Origin: G965227875 sp965227875
GTDB taxonomy: Bacteria > Pseudomonadota > Alphaproteobacteria > Rhizobiales > JAJFHC01
Length of the DNA: 64,000 bases
Direction of reading: 5' to 3'
Assembly: GCA_965227875.1 (NCBI GenBank)
Contig: OZ245783.1
Span: 3,534,001 to 3,598,000, forward strand
The translations under genes were made by a program, and so were the position numbers. The notes below the pieces were generated by a model. It ran no database searches and was not told the origin of the DNA. It worked only from the letters and a program-made list of their open reading frames with translations. Position 1 is the stretch's first letter, and the number at the start of each line of letters is the position of its first letter. Positions 1 through 8,975 of this stretch are shown here, one piece after another.

Positions 1-660
1 GCCGATCGCTTCGGCGATCGCGGTCATGGTGCTGGCGGTCCCCATCGTCATGCAGTGACCATGGGAGCGGGCGATGCCCGCTTCGATGGCGGTCCACTCC
101 GCTTCGTCGAGGTTTCCGGCGCGGCGTTCATCCCAGAACTTCCAGGCGTCGGACCCGGACCCGAGCTGCTGGCCGCGATAGTTGCCGCGCAGCATGGGGC
201 CGGCCGGCAGGAAAATTGCGGGCAGACCGGCGCTTATGGCGCCCATGATCAGGGCCGGAGTCGTCTTGTCGCAGCCGCCCATGAGCACGGCCCCGTCGAC
301 GGGATGGGATCGCAGGAGTTCCTCGGTCTCCATGGCCAGCATGTTGCGATAGAGCATGGTCGTGGGCTTCACGAGGCTTTCCGACAATGAAAGTGCAGGA
401 AGCTCCATCGCCATTCCGCCGGCCTGCAGGATACCCCGCCTTGTCTCCTCGGCGCGCTCGCGGAAGTGCATGTGACAGGGCTGTGCCTCTGACCAGGTGT
501 TGATGATGGCAATGACTGGCCGGCCTTCCCAATCCTCGCGGGCGAGACCCATCTGCATCATCCGTGAGCGGTGACCGAACGATCTCAGGTCGTCGGCCGC
601 GAACCATCGCGCGCTCCTGAACTGCGAGGGATCCCTGGATTTTTCGCCGGCCAACTGCTG
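1..660 (-). CDS. IlvD/Edd-family sugar-acid dehydratase (partial)
   Basis: The N-terminal 220 codons of a dehydratase of the IlvD/Edd family; the 3' end lies outside the window. The family dehydrates dihydroxy or sugar acids with an Fe-S cluster. The signature GGCDKTTPA, the upstream PCHMHFRERAE (cluster Cys region) and LPAGPMLRGN are visible. The RSFGHRSRMMQMGL N-terminus resembles the arabonate/sugar-acid dehydratase branch more than biosynthetic IlvD. There is no ATG near the family's usual N-terminus. A TTG at 658-660 preceded by GAGCGGGAG is the best start, and in-frame stops lie further upstream. It is divergent from a TRAP transporter, which supports a sugar-acid catabolic role. The exact substrate cannot be read from sequence. 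Confidence 0.85.
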
Positions 661-809
661 CTCCCGCTCTTCGGTTCTTGGTGTGCCTTGCCTCCGTATG
701 GAGGACGGATCGCTGAATTGAATTGACAGGGCAGTATTTCCTTATTTAGGTTTTCAGTGCAATTAAAATATTAGTTTGGTCCATTGAGACCTATCGAGGG
801 AGAAGAAAC
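661..809. promoter_or_regulatory. Divergent promoter region, dehydratase / TRAP operon
   Basis: An AT-richer intergenic stretch between the minus-strand dehydratase and the plus-strand TRAP operon. TTGACA lies at 723-728 with a weak -10 candidate 17 bp on. An imperfect inverted repeat GGTC-N6-GACC at 778-791 sits just before the dctP ribosome binding site (GGGAGAAGAA) and could be a site for the GntR regulator encoded at 3640. All assignments here are tentative. Confidence 0.35.
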
Positions 810-1790
810 ATGATGATGAATTTCAGGCGATTGGCGTTCGGGGCGGCCGTGGTGGCCGGTCTAGGGCTTGCCACCGGGGCGCTTGCGGAGACCACACTGC
901 GGATCGGGACGGTTCTCGCGCCCAACGACCCGATGGGGCAGGGCCTCGACAGGTTCGCAGCTGCAGTTAAGGAAGCCACTGGCGGCGAGGTGGTCGTCGA
1001 GGTCTTCCACAACTCGCAACTCGGCGATACCACCGAGATGCTCGACCAGGCCCGCGCGGGAGCCAACGTCGGTACGGTCACGGACGTGGCACGGCTGTCG
1101 AGCTTCGTGCCGTCGCTCGCCATCATGTCGGCACCGTTTCTGTTCGACACCTACGAGCAGGCCGACAAGTTCGCCCTGTCGAAAGAGTATCTGGGGTGGG
1201 GAGACGAACTGAAGGAGAAGGCCGGCCTCGTCATGCTGGCGTCCAACTGGTACCAGGGCGCCCGCCATGCCCTGACGCAGAAGCCCGTCGCCAAGCCCGC
1301 CGACCTGAGCGGCGTCAAGATGCGCACGATCGGCGCACCTGTGTGGATCGAGACCATCCGCGCCATGGGGGCCGAACCAACGCCGATTGCCTGGGGCGAG
1401 GTCTATTCCGCGCTCCAGCTCGGAACCATCGACGCCGCCGAAGCGCAACCGACCGCGATATGGGGCGCGAAGCTCTACGAGGTCATCAAGCACGTCAACA
1501 AGACGGGGCACATCCAACTGGTGACCGCGCTCGTTGTGTCGGCGGCGTCGTGGGACCAGATTTCGCCTGAGCATCAGAAGATCGTCCGCGACCTCGCGGT
1601 CGAGAACGGCCGCTATGCCTCCGGGCTGACCATCGAGCTTGGGGAGAAGGCGCTCAAGGATGTCGCGGCTACCGGCGTTGGTGTCCATGACGTCGATCTC
1701 GCGCCTTTCAAGACCGCGGTGAAGTCGGTATACGAGAAGCTCGATCTCACGAGTGAAGCGGCGATCGTCAACAAGGTGCTTGGCCGCTAG
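810..1790 (+). CDS. dctP: TRAP transporter solute-binding protein, DctP family
   Basis: A 326-residue periplasmic binding protein of a tripartite ATP-independent transporter. A signal peptide is clear: basic MMMNFRR, a hydrophobic stretch, and a cleavage site after GALA near residue 26. Features of the DctP fold follow: the conserved Arg in KMRTIGAPVW, AMGAEPTPIAWGEVYSAL and TIDAAEAQPTAIW. The start has a strong GGGAGAAGAA ribosome binding site. The two membrane subunits follow at 1865 and 2318. The ligand is probably an organic or sugar acid, inferred from the neighbouring dehydratase and from the family. Confidence 0.93.
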   Translation: MMMNFRRLAFGAAVVAGLGLATGALAETTLRIGTVLAPNDPMGQGLDRFAAAVKEATGGEVVVEVFHNSQLGDTTEMLDQARAGANVGTVTDVARLSSFVPSLAIMSAPFLFDTYEQADKFALSKEYLGWGDELKEKAGLVMLASNWYQGARHALTQKPVAKPADLSGVKMRTIGAPVWIETIRAMGAEPTPIAWGEVYSALQLGTIDAAEAQPTAIWGAKLYEVIKHVNKTGHIQLVTALVVSAASWDQISPEHQKIVRDLAVENGRYASGLTIELGEKALKDVAATGVGVHDVDLAPFKTAVKSVYEKLDLTSEAAIVNKVLGR

Positions 1791-1864
1791 ATCGGCCACG
1801 CCGAAATACCTGTGAGGGCGCGGGCAGGGAGCCTGCGTCCTCGGTCCGGCCGGGTTCCGCCACC

Positions 1865-2311
1865 ATGTTCCAGAAAATTGAATTCGCCTGCGCCTGCCTT
1901 CTGCTGGCAAGCATCGTCGCGCTCGTGGGCATAGCCTCGGTTTCGCGTGCTGCGGGCCAGCCGATCATCTGGTCGGTGGAAATCGCCCAACTTCTCTTCG
2001 TCTGGCTTTGCATGCTGGCCGCCGACCTCGCCATGCAGCAACGGCGCCATTTCGGTCTTATGATCCTCCTGGACAACGTTTCCGCTCGGACCCGCCGTTG
2101 GCTGGAAATGGTCAACATGACGATCCTGGTCGTTCTTCTCGCATTCCTGCTCGTCTATGCCTGGCGTAACATGCTGCTGATGCATCCCAGGCTCATCGGT
2201 GCGACCCAGATGAACGGTTCGCTCATCCACGCGTCGATGGTCGTCGGTCTCGGCCTGTTGCTGCGGACGATGCTGTCGCAGGCCTGGCAGCGCCTGCGCG
2301 ACCGCGGGTAG
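1865..2311 (+). CDS. dctQ: TRAP transporter small permease, DctQ family
   Basis: A 148-residue inner-membrane protein with four predicted hydrophobic segments and the DctQ hallmark region IIWSVEIAQLLFVWLCMLAA, followed by QQRRHFG. It forms the small membrane subunit that pairs with DctM to couple Na+ entry to substrate import. It lies 74 bp after dctP and 6 bp before dctM, so it is co-transcribed. Length and arrangement are normal for the family. Confidence 0.9.
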   Translation: MFQKIEFACACLLLASIVALVGIASVSRAAGQPIIWSVEIAQLLFVWLCMLAADLAMQQRRHFGLMILLDNVSARTRRWLEMVNMTILVVLLAFLLVYAWRNMLLMHPRLIGATQMNGSLIHASMVVGLGLLLRTMLSQAWQRLRDRG

Positions 2312-2317
2312 TTCGCC

Positions 2318-3598
2318 GTGCTCATCATCATTGCCATTCTGTTCACGGTGTTTCTGGTGGTGGGGATGCCCGTCGCCTTCGCGCTGGCGCTCGCCTCGAT
2401 TCCCGTTTTTGTCTTTACGGGCACGATGCCGCCGACCGTGGCCGTTCAGAAGATGGTGACGGCGACCCAGAGTTTTCCGCTCCTGGCGGTGCCGTTTTTC
2501 ATCCTGGCCGGAAACTTGATGAACGCCACCGGCATCACCGAGAAACTGGTGAAGTTCGCGCGTCTTCTCACCGGCTGGCTCGCGGGCGGGCTGGCGCAGG
2601 TTTCCATCGTCCTGAGTTTCATGATGGGCGGTATTTCCGGCTCGGCGGTGGCCGACGCGTCCATGGAGGCGCGGCTCCTCGGCCCGTCCATGTTCGCCCA
2701 GGGGTACTCCAGGGCCATGACGGCGGCGATCCTCGCCTTTGGTTCCATCATCACGGCGACCATTCCACCCAGCATCGGCCTGATCCTGTTCGGCTTCATC
2801 AACGAGGTGTCCATCGGGCGGCTTTTCCTGGGCGGTATCGTTCCCGGTATTCTGCTGACCCTGGTGCTCATGGCGTCGACATGGGTCATCGCCGTGCGCA
2901 GTGGTTACAAGCCGGATCTGGAGCGGATGCCCACGGCGAGGGAACTGGGAGCGAGTTTTCTCGAGAGCGTCTGGGCGCTTGCCTTTCCGGTCATCCTCAT
3001 CGTCGGGTTCCGCTTCGGGTTTTTCACCGCGACGGAAGCCGGCGTCTTCCTCGTGTTCTATTCGTTGTTCATCGGGATCTTCGTCTATCGCGAACTCGAC
3101 CTGAGCAAGTTCTATGACGCGCTCAAGCAGTCCGTGTCCGATCTCGGGATCATCATGCTCCTGATCATGATGGCCGGCGTCCTGGGCTATGCGATCACGA
3201 TCGAACGGGCACCCCAGCAGATCACGGAATTCGTGACGACACTGTCGGATGACCCTGTCATGATCCTCGGGCTCGTGGTCGTCGTGCTCGTGGCCAGCGG
3301 CATGGTGCTCGAAGGTGCGGCCAATATTCTCCTGGTGACACCGATCGTCATGCCGGTATTGACCGCCGCAGGGTTCGATCCGGTGCACATGGGCGTGCTC
3401 ATCGTTTTCCTGATCAACATCGGCGGCGTGACGCCGCCTGTCGGCGTGATCATGTTCACCGTCTGCGGGATTCTCGAATGCCGGACGGGCGCTTTCGCGA
3501 GGGCGGCTTTGCCATATTTCATCGTGATGATCGGCTTCCTGCTTGCGATTGCGGCGCTGCCCGGCGTAACGCTGTTTCTCCCGAACGCCTTGATGTAG
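2318..3598 (+). CDS. dctM: TRAP transporter large permease, DctM family
   Basis: A 426-residue multi-spanning membrane protein with about twelve hydrophobic segments. Family motifs include PLLAVPFFILAGNLM, the MMGGISGSAVADA loop, ATIPPSIGLILFG, and NIGGVTPPVGVIMF near the C-terminus. It is the transport subunit of the TRAP system. The start is a GTG at 2318, six bases after the dctQ stop, and the protein begins inside a hydrophobic helix (MLIIIAILF), as usual for DctM. Confidence 0.93.
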   Translation: MLIIIAILFTVFLVVGMPVAFALALASIPVFVFTGTMPPTVAVQKMVTATQSFPLLAVPFFILAGNLMNATGITEKLVKFARLLTGWLAGGLAQVSIVLSFMMGGISGSAVADASMEARLLGPSMFAQGYSRAMTAAILAFGSIITATIPPSIGLILFGFINEVSIGRLFLGGIVPGILLTLVLMASTWVIAVRSGYKPDLERMPTARELGASFLESVWALAFPVILIVGFRFGFFTATEAGVFLVFYSLFIGIFVYRELDLSKFYDALKQSVSDLGIIMLLIMMAGVLGYAITIERAPQQITEFVTTLSDDPVMILGLVVVVLVASGMVLEGAANILLVTPIVMPVLTAAGFDPVHMGVLIVFLINIGGVTPPVGVIMFTVCGILECRTGAFARAALPYFIVMIGFLLAIAALPGVTLFLPNALM

Positions 3599-3639
3599 GC
3601 AGGAGGTGTGGGCATGTTTCGGTCAAGGACAGGAAATCA

Positions 3640-4356
3640 ATGAGCAGGAACCCGTTCTCCAGCGCGATGTCCATCGCTCCGGTGGAACTGAACAGCCCGC
3701 ACGTCCCTGCGTCCGCGCGGGTCTACGCGGAATTGCGCAACCGCATCATCGCGCTCGACCTGCCGCCGGACACGACCCTTGTGCGAAACGAACTGGCGGA
3801 GATGTTCAACGTCAGCCAGTCGCCGGTCCGAGAGGCGATCCTGAGGCTCGAACAGGACGGGCTGGTGGTTTCCTATCCCCAGTCGCGGACCGTCGTCACC
3901 CGCATCGACGCCGCGCGCATCCGCGAGGAACATTTTCTCCGCACGGCCGTGGAATGCGACGTGGTGAGACATCTCGCGGAAGACGCCGATCCCGCAACCA
4001 TCCGCAAGGCCAAGGGACTGCTCAAGATGCAGGAGGCCCTGGTCGGCGATGTCGACCAGATCGAGCTCTTCAAGCAGCTCGACGAAGCGTTTCACGAAGC
4101 GCTTTTTGCCGGCGTCGGCCAGGCCAACCTGCATCGCCACGTTTCGGCGCGCTGCGGTCACCTGGCCCGGCTGCGCACCCTCGACCTGCCGCGAACCGGC
4201 AAGATGAAGTCGGTGCTCGAAGGACACCAGGCCATTCTCGATGCCATTGACGCCGGCGAGCCCGACGCCGCCGTCGCCACGATGCGCAAGCACCTGTCAG
4301 GCACCATGGAGCGCATGGACAGCATCATCCGGGACAACGAGCAACTCTTCGCTTGA
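3640..4356 (+). CDS. GntR family regulator, FCD (FadR-type) subgroup
   Basis: A 238-residue transcriptional regulator. An N-terminal winged helix (about residues 20-85, with LAEMFNVSQSPVREAILRLEQDGLV) is followed by a helical FCD ligand-binding domain that keeps metal-binding-type residues (FHEALF, and later the HQAILDAI and KHLSGTMERM segments). The reading frame is open further upstream into dctM, but ATG 3640 with AGGACAGGAA in front is the natural start. It follows dctM by 41 bp and probably controls the TRAP and dehydratase genes in response to a carboxylic acid. Confidence 0.88.
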   Translation: MSRNPFSSAMSIAPVELNSPHVPASARVYAELRNRIIALDLPPDTTLVRNELAEMFNVSQSPVREAILRLEQDGLVVSYPQSRTVVTRIDAARIREEHFLRTAVECDVVRHLAEDADPATIRKAKGLLKMQEALVGDVDQIELFKQLDEAFHEALFAGVGQANLHRHVSARCGHLARLRTLDLPRTGKMKSVLEGHQAILDAIDAGEPDAAVATMRKHLSGTMERMDSIIRDNEQLFA

Positions 4357-4384
4357 GCGACGCGCATCTGGCCGGACGGTCAGG

Positions 4385-5065
4385 TCACGGCCGCGCGCTC
4401 TCGAAGGCCGTCATGTGGAATGCCGCCTGGGCGGGCACGTAAGTGTAGTCCCTGCCGACGGGGCAGGCCCGACGCGCCCGGCAGCCTCCTTTCATGCAGT
4501 CGCGTCCGGCGCGGACACGTAGATGACGGGTGCAAGCCGGCACGTCGTATCCGTCGGGCCGGAAGGCGCCGACGGGGCAGGTCGTCAGACACGGCTTGTC
4601 CTCGCAGGTATCGCAGGGGGACAAAGTCTCCTCCTGCGCGGGGAGGTCGAGTTGCCGGTCGAAAAGGAGCGCTGCCCGATAGGCGTGCCACAGCCCGTAG
4701 CGAGGATGGATGAGAATGCCGACGGGTGAGGGGAAGACGGTGTCGCCGCGCATCGCCCATCGCTGGAAGGGATGGTAGGGCGGGCCGCCGAACGGGTAGA
4801 CCGCCCGGCAGCCGTGTTTCCCGGCCACGGCATCCACATAGGTCCGGGTCCAGAAATCCATCGGATTGTCTTCATCGAGCCTCGCCCGCGAGAATGCCGA
4901 CCAGATGTCGGGTCCGGCGTTGCCCACGAGGACGACCGTCCCGACCTCCTCCCCGAGCCCGTCTTCCGCAGTCGGGTGGAAGCCGCCACGGAGGAACATG
5001 CCCACCGCGCCTAGGTCGCTTTCGAGATCAGCGAGGATCGTGTCGGTCTGAGGGTTCCCGGTCAT
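4385..5065 (-). CDS. 4Fe-4S dicluster ferredoxin-like protein
   Basis: A 226-residue soluble protein. The C-terminal third carries a cluster set CDTCEDKPCLTTCPVGAF and, further on, Cys residues in DCMKGGCRARRACPVG, a pattern for two Fe-S clusters resembling ferredoxins and the C-terminal part of QueG-type reductases. The N-terminal 130 residues (with GTVVLVGNAGPDIW) match no domain I can name. The start at 5065 is chosen; an in-frame ATG 21 bases upstream is also possible. It is divergent from a fatty acid desaturase, so it might supply electrons to it, but that is only context. Confidence 0.7.
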   Translation of the reverse strand: MTGNPQTDTILADLESDLGAVGMFLRGGFHPTAEDGLGEEVGTVVLVGNAGPDIWSAFSRARLDEDNPMDFWTRTYVDAVAGKHGCRAVYPFGGPPYHPFQRWAMRGDTVFPSPVGILIHPRYGLWHAYRAALLFDRQLDLPAQEETLSPCDTCEDKPCLTTCPVGAFRPDGYDVPACTRHLRVRAGRDCMKGGCRARRACPVGRDYTYVPAQAAFHMTAFESARP

Positions 5066-5244
5066 CCGTCCACTATGTAGCGCCATTCCCCGCCGGGCGC
5101 ATCCGCTTGCGACGCTCGTGATGCTCGTATCGACGGAACGGCCCGATAAAGGGGCTCCTGTGCCTCGCGCGACCTCCCGTTCCGCGCCGGTTTTCGCTAG
5201 AGTGGTTGAGGTCATGCGATGACCTTGCGACGAACGAGGCGCAG

Positions 5245-6153
5245 ATGGATCACAAGGCGTTTTGTGCCGGCCTCCCCCGGGAGGTGATGGCGTCACTGCA
5301 CGAAACGGAGGATGCGGCGGGGTTATGGCATCTTGCCGGTCACTGTGCCCTGATCCTGTTCTTCGGAACGTGGATCGCCGCCGGCTGGACGTTCTGGCAA
5401 GTGGCGCTCGTCGGGCAGGGCATTGCCATCTGCTTTCTCTTCACGCTCGAGCACGAAGCGACCCACAAGACACCGTTCAGGTCCCCGTGGCTGAACGAGT
5501 GGGCGGGGCGTCTCTGTGGCCTGATGATCTTTCTGCCCTTCGAATGGTTCCGCTACTTCCATCTCGCCCACCACCGGTGGACCAACATTCCCGGGAAGGA
5601 TCCCGAACTCCTCGCCGGCGGCAAGCCCGAAACCGTTTGGGCCTACGTCCGATATGTCTCGGGACTGCCGTACTGGCTGGCGGCGATCCGCCAGATCCTC
5701 GCCAATGCCTTGGGCCGCGATCCCGGCGACTACGTGCCGGCCCGGGCACGGCGCCGGATCGCGACCGAGGCCCGATGGCTGCTGGCGGTCTACGGGGGTC
5801 TTTTCTCCAGCCTTTTGTTCACGCCCGTGCTGTTCTGGGTGTGGCTGCTGCCCGTCCTGCTCGGCCAGCCTTTCCTGAGGCTCTATCTGCTGGCGGAACA
5901 TGGACGCTGCGCGCCCGTGGCCAACATGTTTGAAAACACCCGCACCACCTACACGAACCGGATCGTGCGGTTCCTCGCGTGGAACATGCCTTTCCATGTC
6001 GAGCATCACAGTCTGCCGCAAGTCCCCTATCACCGGCTTCCCGAACTTAACCGGCTGATGGACGGGCACCATGGTGTCACGGCCAATGGCTATCGCGCGT
6101 TTTCCGCCGAATACGCCGCCCACCTCGGCAGGACGGGTGATGCACCGAAGTGA
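5245..6153 (+). CDS. Fatty acid desaturase family membrane protein
   Basis: A 302-residue membrane di-iron enzyme. The three histidine boxes are present: HEATH at residues 70-74, HLAHH at 106-110, and HVEHH in the C-terminal third, with four or more hydrophobic segments between them. The family inserts double bonds into, or hydroxylates, acyl chains and related lipids, including carotenoids. The start ATG 5245 follows ACGAGGCG; the frame stays open to 5206. The substrate is not predictable from sequence. An MFS permease follows 42 bp downstream and a ferredoxin is divergent. Confidence 0.85.
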   Translation: MDHKAFCAGLPREVMASLHETEDAAGLWHLAGHCALILFFGTWIAAGWTFWQVALVGQGIAICFLFTLEHEATHKTPFRSPWLNEWAGRLCGLMIFLPFEWFRYFHLAHHRWTNIPGKDPELLAGGKPETVWAYVRYVSGLPYWLAAIRQILANALGRDPGDYVPARARRRIATEARWLLAVYGGLFSSLLFTPVLFWVWLLPVLLGQPFLRLYLLAEHGRCAPVANMFENTRTTYTNRIVRFLAWNMPFHVEHHSLPQVPYHRLPELNRLMDGHHGVTANGYRAFSAEYAAHLGRTGDAPK

Positions 6154-6195
6154 GCTGTCGAAACGCCGGCGTCCAGGCCTGGTGGAGACCGGAAC

Positions 6196-7410
6196 TTGAC
6201 CTGGCTCCGTCTGGTCGTGCTCGTGTGTCTCGCCGAGGTCCTGACCATGGCGGGGTTTTCCACGTTCGCGACCCTGCTGCCGGTCTACAAGTCAGCCTGG
6301 GCCATGAGCAACACCGAAGCGGGGTGGGTCTCGTCGGCCTATTTCGCCGGTCTCGCCATCGTCTCGCCCGTGCTGCTCACCCTGACGGACCGCGTCGATT
6401 CCCGCACGGTCTATATCTGGAGCGCGCTTGTCGCCGGCGCGGCCAACCTGATGTTCGCGTTCCTCGCCGACGGAGTCGTGGTCGCCGCGCTTCTGCGTGC
6501 GATTGCCGGTGCCGGCCTCGCCGGAACCTACATGCCCGGCCTGAAGGCGCTTTGCGACCGGACAGACCCGCATCTGCATTCCCGCATCACCGCCTGGTAC
6601 ACGGCATGCTTCCTGCTCGGCAGCGCCATATCCTTTCCGCTCACCCAGATCGTCTATGCTTACTCGGGTGCCGCTGCCGCGTTCGCGCTGGCCGGCTGCG
6701 CCGCCATCGCCGCCGCTGCGATCGTGTTCCGGGTCATGAAACCCGAGCCGGTGTCGCCGGACCAAGGACCGGCCCGGCATCTGCTCGACTTCCGCCCGGT
6801 GTTCCGGAACCGGTCGGCCATGGCCTACACGCTGTGTTACGCCGTGCATTGCTGGGAGCTGTTCGGATTCCTGGGCTGGATGGTGGCGTTCCTCGTGTTC
6901 GCCGGCGGCGTTCCGGGCTCGCTGCTTGGACCCACCGCCGTCGCGGCCCTGGTTTCGCTGCTCTGCGTACCGGTGATGATCCTGGCTAACGAAACCGCGA
7001 TCCGCCACGGGCGGGCACGAACCGTCGTGGTGATCATGGCGTCCTCCGCCCTCGTGTCGGTCGCCGTCGGATTTGCCGCCGAGGTGTCCTACGGGCTCGC
7101 GGCGGCCGCGTGTTTCGTCTATGGCGCGACGACCATCGCCGAGTCCTCCGTCGTCACGGCCGGTGCCGTCTCCAGCGCGGCCCCCGGCCAGCGCGGCGCG
7201 ACCATGGCCGTGCATTCCTCTTTCGGTTTCGGAGCGGCGATTTTCGGGCCGCTCTGCTTCGGCATCGCTCTCGATCTGGCGGGCGAAACGACAGTGACGG
7301 GCTGGGCCATCGCGTTTGCCCATCTGGGGGGCGTTGCCCTGCTCGGACCGCTCTTCATTGCCCTCCTGCGCCCGGTGCCTCTCAGGGGCGACCGCGATTT
7401 CGCGCAATAG
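6196..7410 (+). CDS. MFS transporter
   Basis: A 404-residue major facilitator with about twelve hydrophobic segments. Features typical of the fold are the loop 2-3 region LTLTDRVDSRTVYIW and GAGLAGTYMPGLKALCDR in the fifth helix area. The start appears to be TTG at 6196, preceded by GGAG; the first ATG is 51 bases further in and would clip the first helix. It may be co-transcribed with the upstream desaturase. The substrate is unknown. Confidence 0.78.
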   Translation: MTWLRLVVLVCLAEVLTMAGFSTFATLLPVYKSAWAMSNTEAGWVSSAYFAGLAIVSPVLLTLTDRVDSRTVYIWSALVAGAANLMFAFLADGVVVAALLRAIAGAGLAGTYMPGLKALCDRTDPHLHSRITAWYTACFLLGSAISFPLTQIVYAYSGAAAAFALAGCAAIAAAAIVFRVMKPEPVSPDQGPARHLLDFRPVFRNRSAMAYTLCYAVHCWELFGFLGWMVAFLVFAGGVPGSLLGPTAVAALVSLLCVPVMILANETAIRHGRARTVVVIMASSALVSVAVGFAAEVSYGLAAAACFVYGATTIAESSVVTAGAVSSAAPGQRGATMAVHSSFGFGAAIFGPLCFGIALDLAGETTVTGWAIAFAHLGGVALLGPLFIALLRPVPLRGDRDFAQ

Positions 7411-7499
7411 CGGATATGCGGCTTCAGGCGGTCTTGACCGATCGGAAAAACGCGCGCATTGTCCCGACCATGACAAGGGCAACACGCATCGTCATGTCG

Positions 7500-7524
7500 A
7501 TTATCTGCGACCGAATTATCTGCG
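7500..7524 (+). repeat. 10-bp direct repeat upstream of cysS
   Basis: Two identical copies of ATTATCTGCG occur at 7500-7509 and 7515-7524, fifteen bases apart, in the 200-bp gap between the MFS gene and cysS. They might be tandem protein-binding half sites or chance. No T-box-like leader is visible in this gap. Confidence 0.3.
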
Positions 7525-7610
7525 GCTAGGGAAGTCCGCAGGCTGGTCGCCGTTCCCCATTTGCAATTCCGGACGCTGACCGACCGGCCTGTTCAGGCGG
7601 GGGAAGACCT

Positions 7611-8975
7611 GTGAGTTTGACGCTTTACAACACGCTGACGCGGCGCAAGGAGCCGTTCGAGCCGATCTTCGACCGCAAGGTGCGCATGTATGTCTGCGGC
7701 CCAACGGTCTACGACTACGCTCACATCGGCAATGCTCGCCCGATCATCGTCTTCGATGTGCTGTTCCGGATGCTGAGGTTTCTCTATGGCTCGGACCACG
7801 TCGTCTACGTGCGGAACATCACCGACATCGACGACAAGATCAACGCCCGCGCGGCGGAAGAAGGCGTCAGCATTTCCGAAGTGACGAGCCGAACGGCCCG
7901 GCAGTTCCACGAGGACGTCGCTGGCCTTGGCGCCCTGAAGCCCACCGCCGAGCCGCGTGCGACGGACCATGTCGAACACATGATCCGCATGATCGAGACC
8001 CTGATCGAAAAGGGGCATGCCTACGAGGCCGAAGGCCATGTCCTGTTCGCGGTGGAGTCCATGGAGCACTACGGCGCGCTGTCCGGACGCAGCGTCGACG
8101 AGATGCTCGCCGGGGCGCGCATCGACGTCGCGCCCTACAAGCGCGATCCGATGGACTTCGTGCTCTGGAAACCGTCCGATCCCTCTCTGCCCGGATGGAT
8201 GAGTCCCTGGGGGCGCGGGCGTCCGGGCTGGCATATCGAATGCTCCGCAATGGCCAAGCGTCACCTCGGCGAGGTCTTCGACATTCATGGCGGCGGCATC
8301 GACCTGGTCTTTCCCCACCACGAGAACGAACTCGCCCAGAGTTCGTGCGCCCACGACTCGACCGTCATGGCGAACTACTGGGTTCACAACGGATTCCTCC
8401 AGGTCGAGGGCGAGAAGATGTCGAAATCGCTCGGCAACTTCCTGACGATCCACGACCTGCTGCGCAGGTACCCCGGCGAAGCGCTCCGCCTCAACATGCT
8501 GACGACCCACTACCGTCAGCCCATGAACTGGACGGAAGCCGGGGTGAAGAACGCCTGGGCGACGCTGGACAACTGGTACCGGCTCACGGAGGACATCGGA
8601 TACATCGATCCGGGCGCGGTGACGCCGGATCTCCTGGCCGCCCTCGAGGACGACATGAACACGCCGCGTGCCATCACCGAGCTGCACAATTTGCGCCGGC
8701 AGGCCTCGGCGGGCGATGAAGCTTCCCGCAGGGCGCTCAAGGCGGGCGGCCAGCTGATGGGCCTTCTGACCCAGAATTTCGACGACTGGAATGCGTGGAA
8801 GCCGACGGCCGTCGAGATCGACGAGGACAAGGTGAATGCGCTGGTGGCGGCGCGACAGGCCGCCCGCGACAACCGGGATTTTGCCGAAGCCGATCGCCTG
8901 CGCGACGAACTGGCTGACATGGGCGTCACCATCAAGGACGGCCCCGCCGGAACCACCTGGGACGTCGGCCGATGA
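7611..8975 (+). CDS. cysS: Cysteinyl-tRNA synthetase
   Basis: A 454-residue class I aminoacyl-tRNA synthetase that charges tRNA-Cys in the cytoplasm. The HIGH signature appears as HIGN at residues 38-41 after the zinc-ligand MYVCGPTVYDYA. Other zinc-site and recognition segments are GWHIECSAM and HHENELAQS, and the KMSKS loop occurs exactly near residue 268 (EKMSKSLGNF). The length is normal. It starts with GTG. Its stop overlaps the start of cimA by four bases (ATGA), so the two are translationally coupled. Confidence 0.97.
   Translation: MSLTLYNTLTRRKEPFEPIFDRKVRMYVCGPTVYDYAHIGNARPIIVFDVLFRMLRFLYGSDHVVYVRNITDIDDKINARAAEEGVSISEVTSRTARQFHEDVAGLGALKPTAEPRATDHVEHMIRMIETLIEKGHAYEAEGHVLFAVESMEHYGALSGRSVDEMLAGARIDVAPYKRDPMDFVLWKPSDPSLPGWMSPWGRGRPGWHIECSAMAKRHLGEVFDIHGGGIDLVFPHHENELAQSSCAHDSTVMANYWVHNGFLQVEGEKMSKSLGNFLTIHDLLRRYPGEALRLNMLTTHYRQPMNWTEAGVKNAWATLDNWYRLTEDIGYIDPGAVTPDLLAALEDDMNTPRAITELHNLRRQASAGDEASRRALKAGGQLMGLLTQNFDDWNAWKPTAVEIDEDKVNALVAARQAARDNRDFAEADRLRDELADMGVTIKDGPAGTTWDVGR

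Noticed and set aside
1787..3388. 533-codon open frame on the minus strand opposite the TRAP permease genes
   Set aside because: Rich in His, Asp, Glu and Arg with no family resemblance; it is the antisense of dctQ and dctM, which have clear motifs.
7411..7610. T-box-like leader for cysS
   Set aside because: No specifier-type stem, T-box sequence or terminator/antiterminator pair is visible, and T-boxes are not expected in this lineage.
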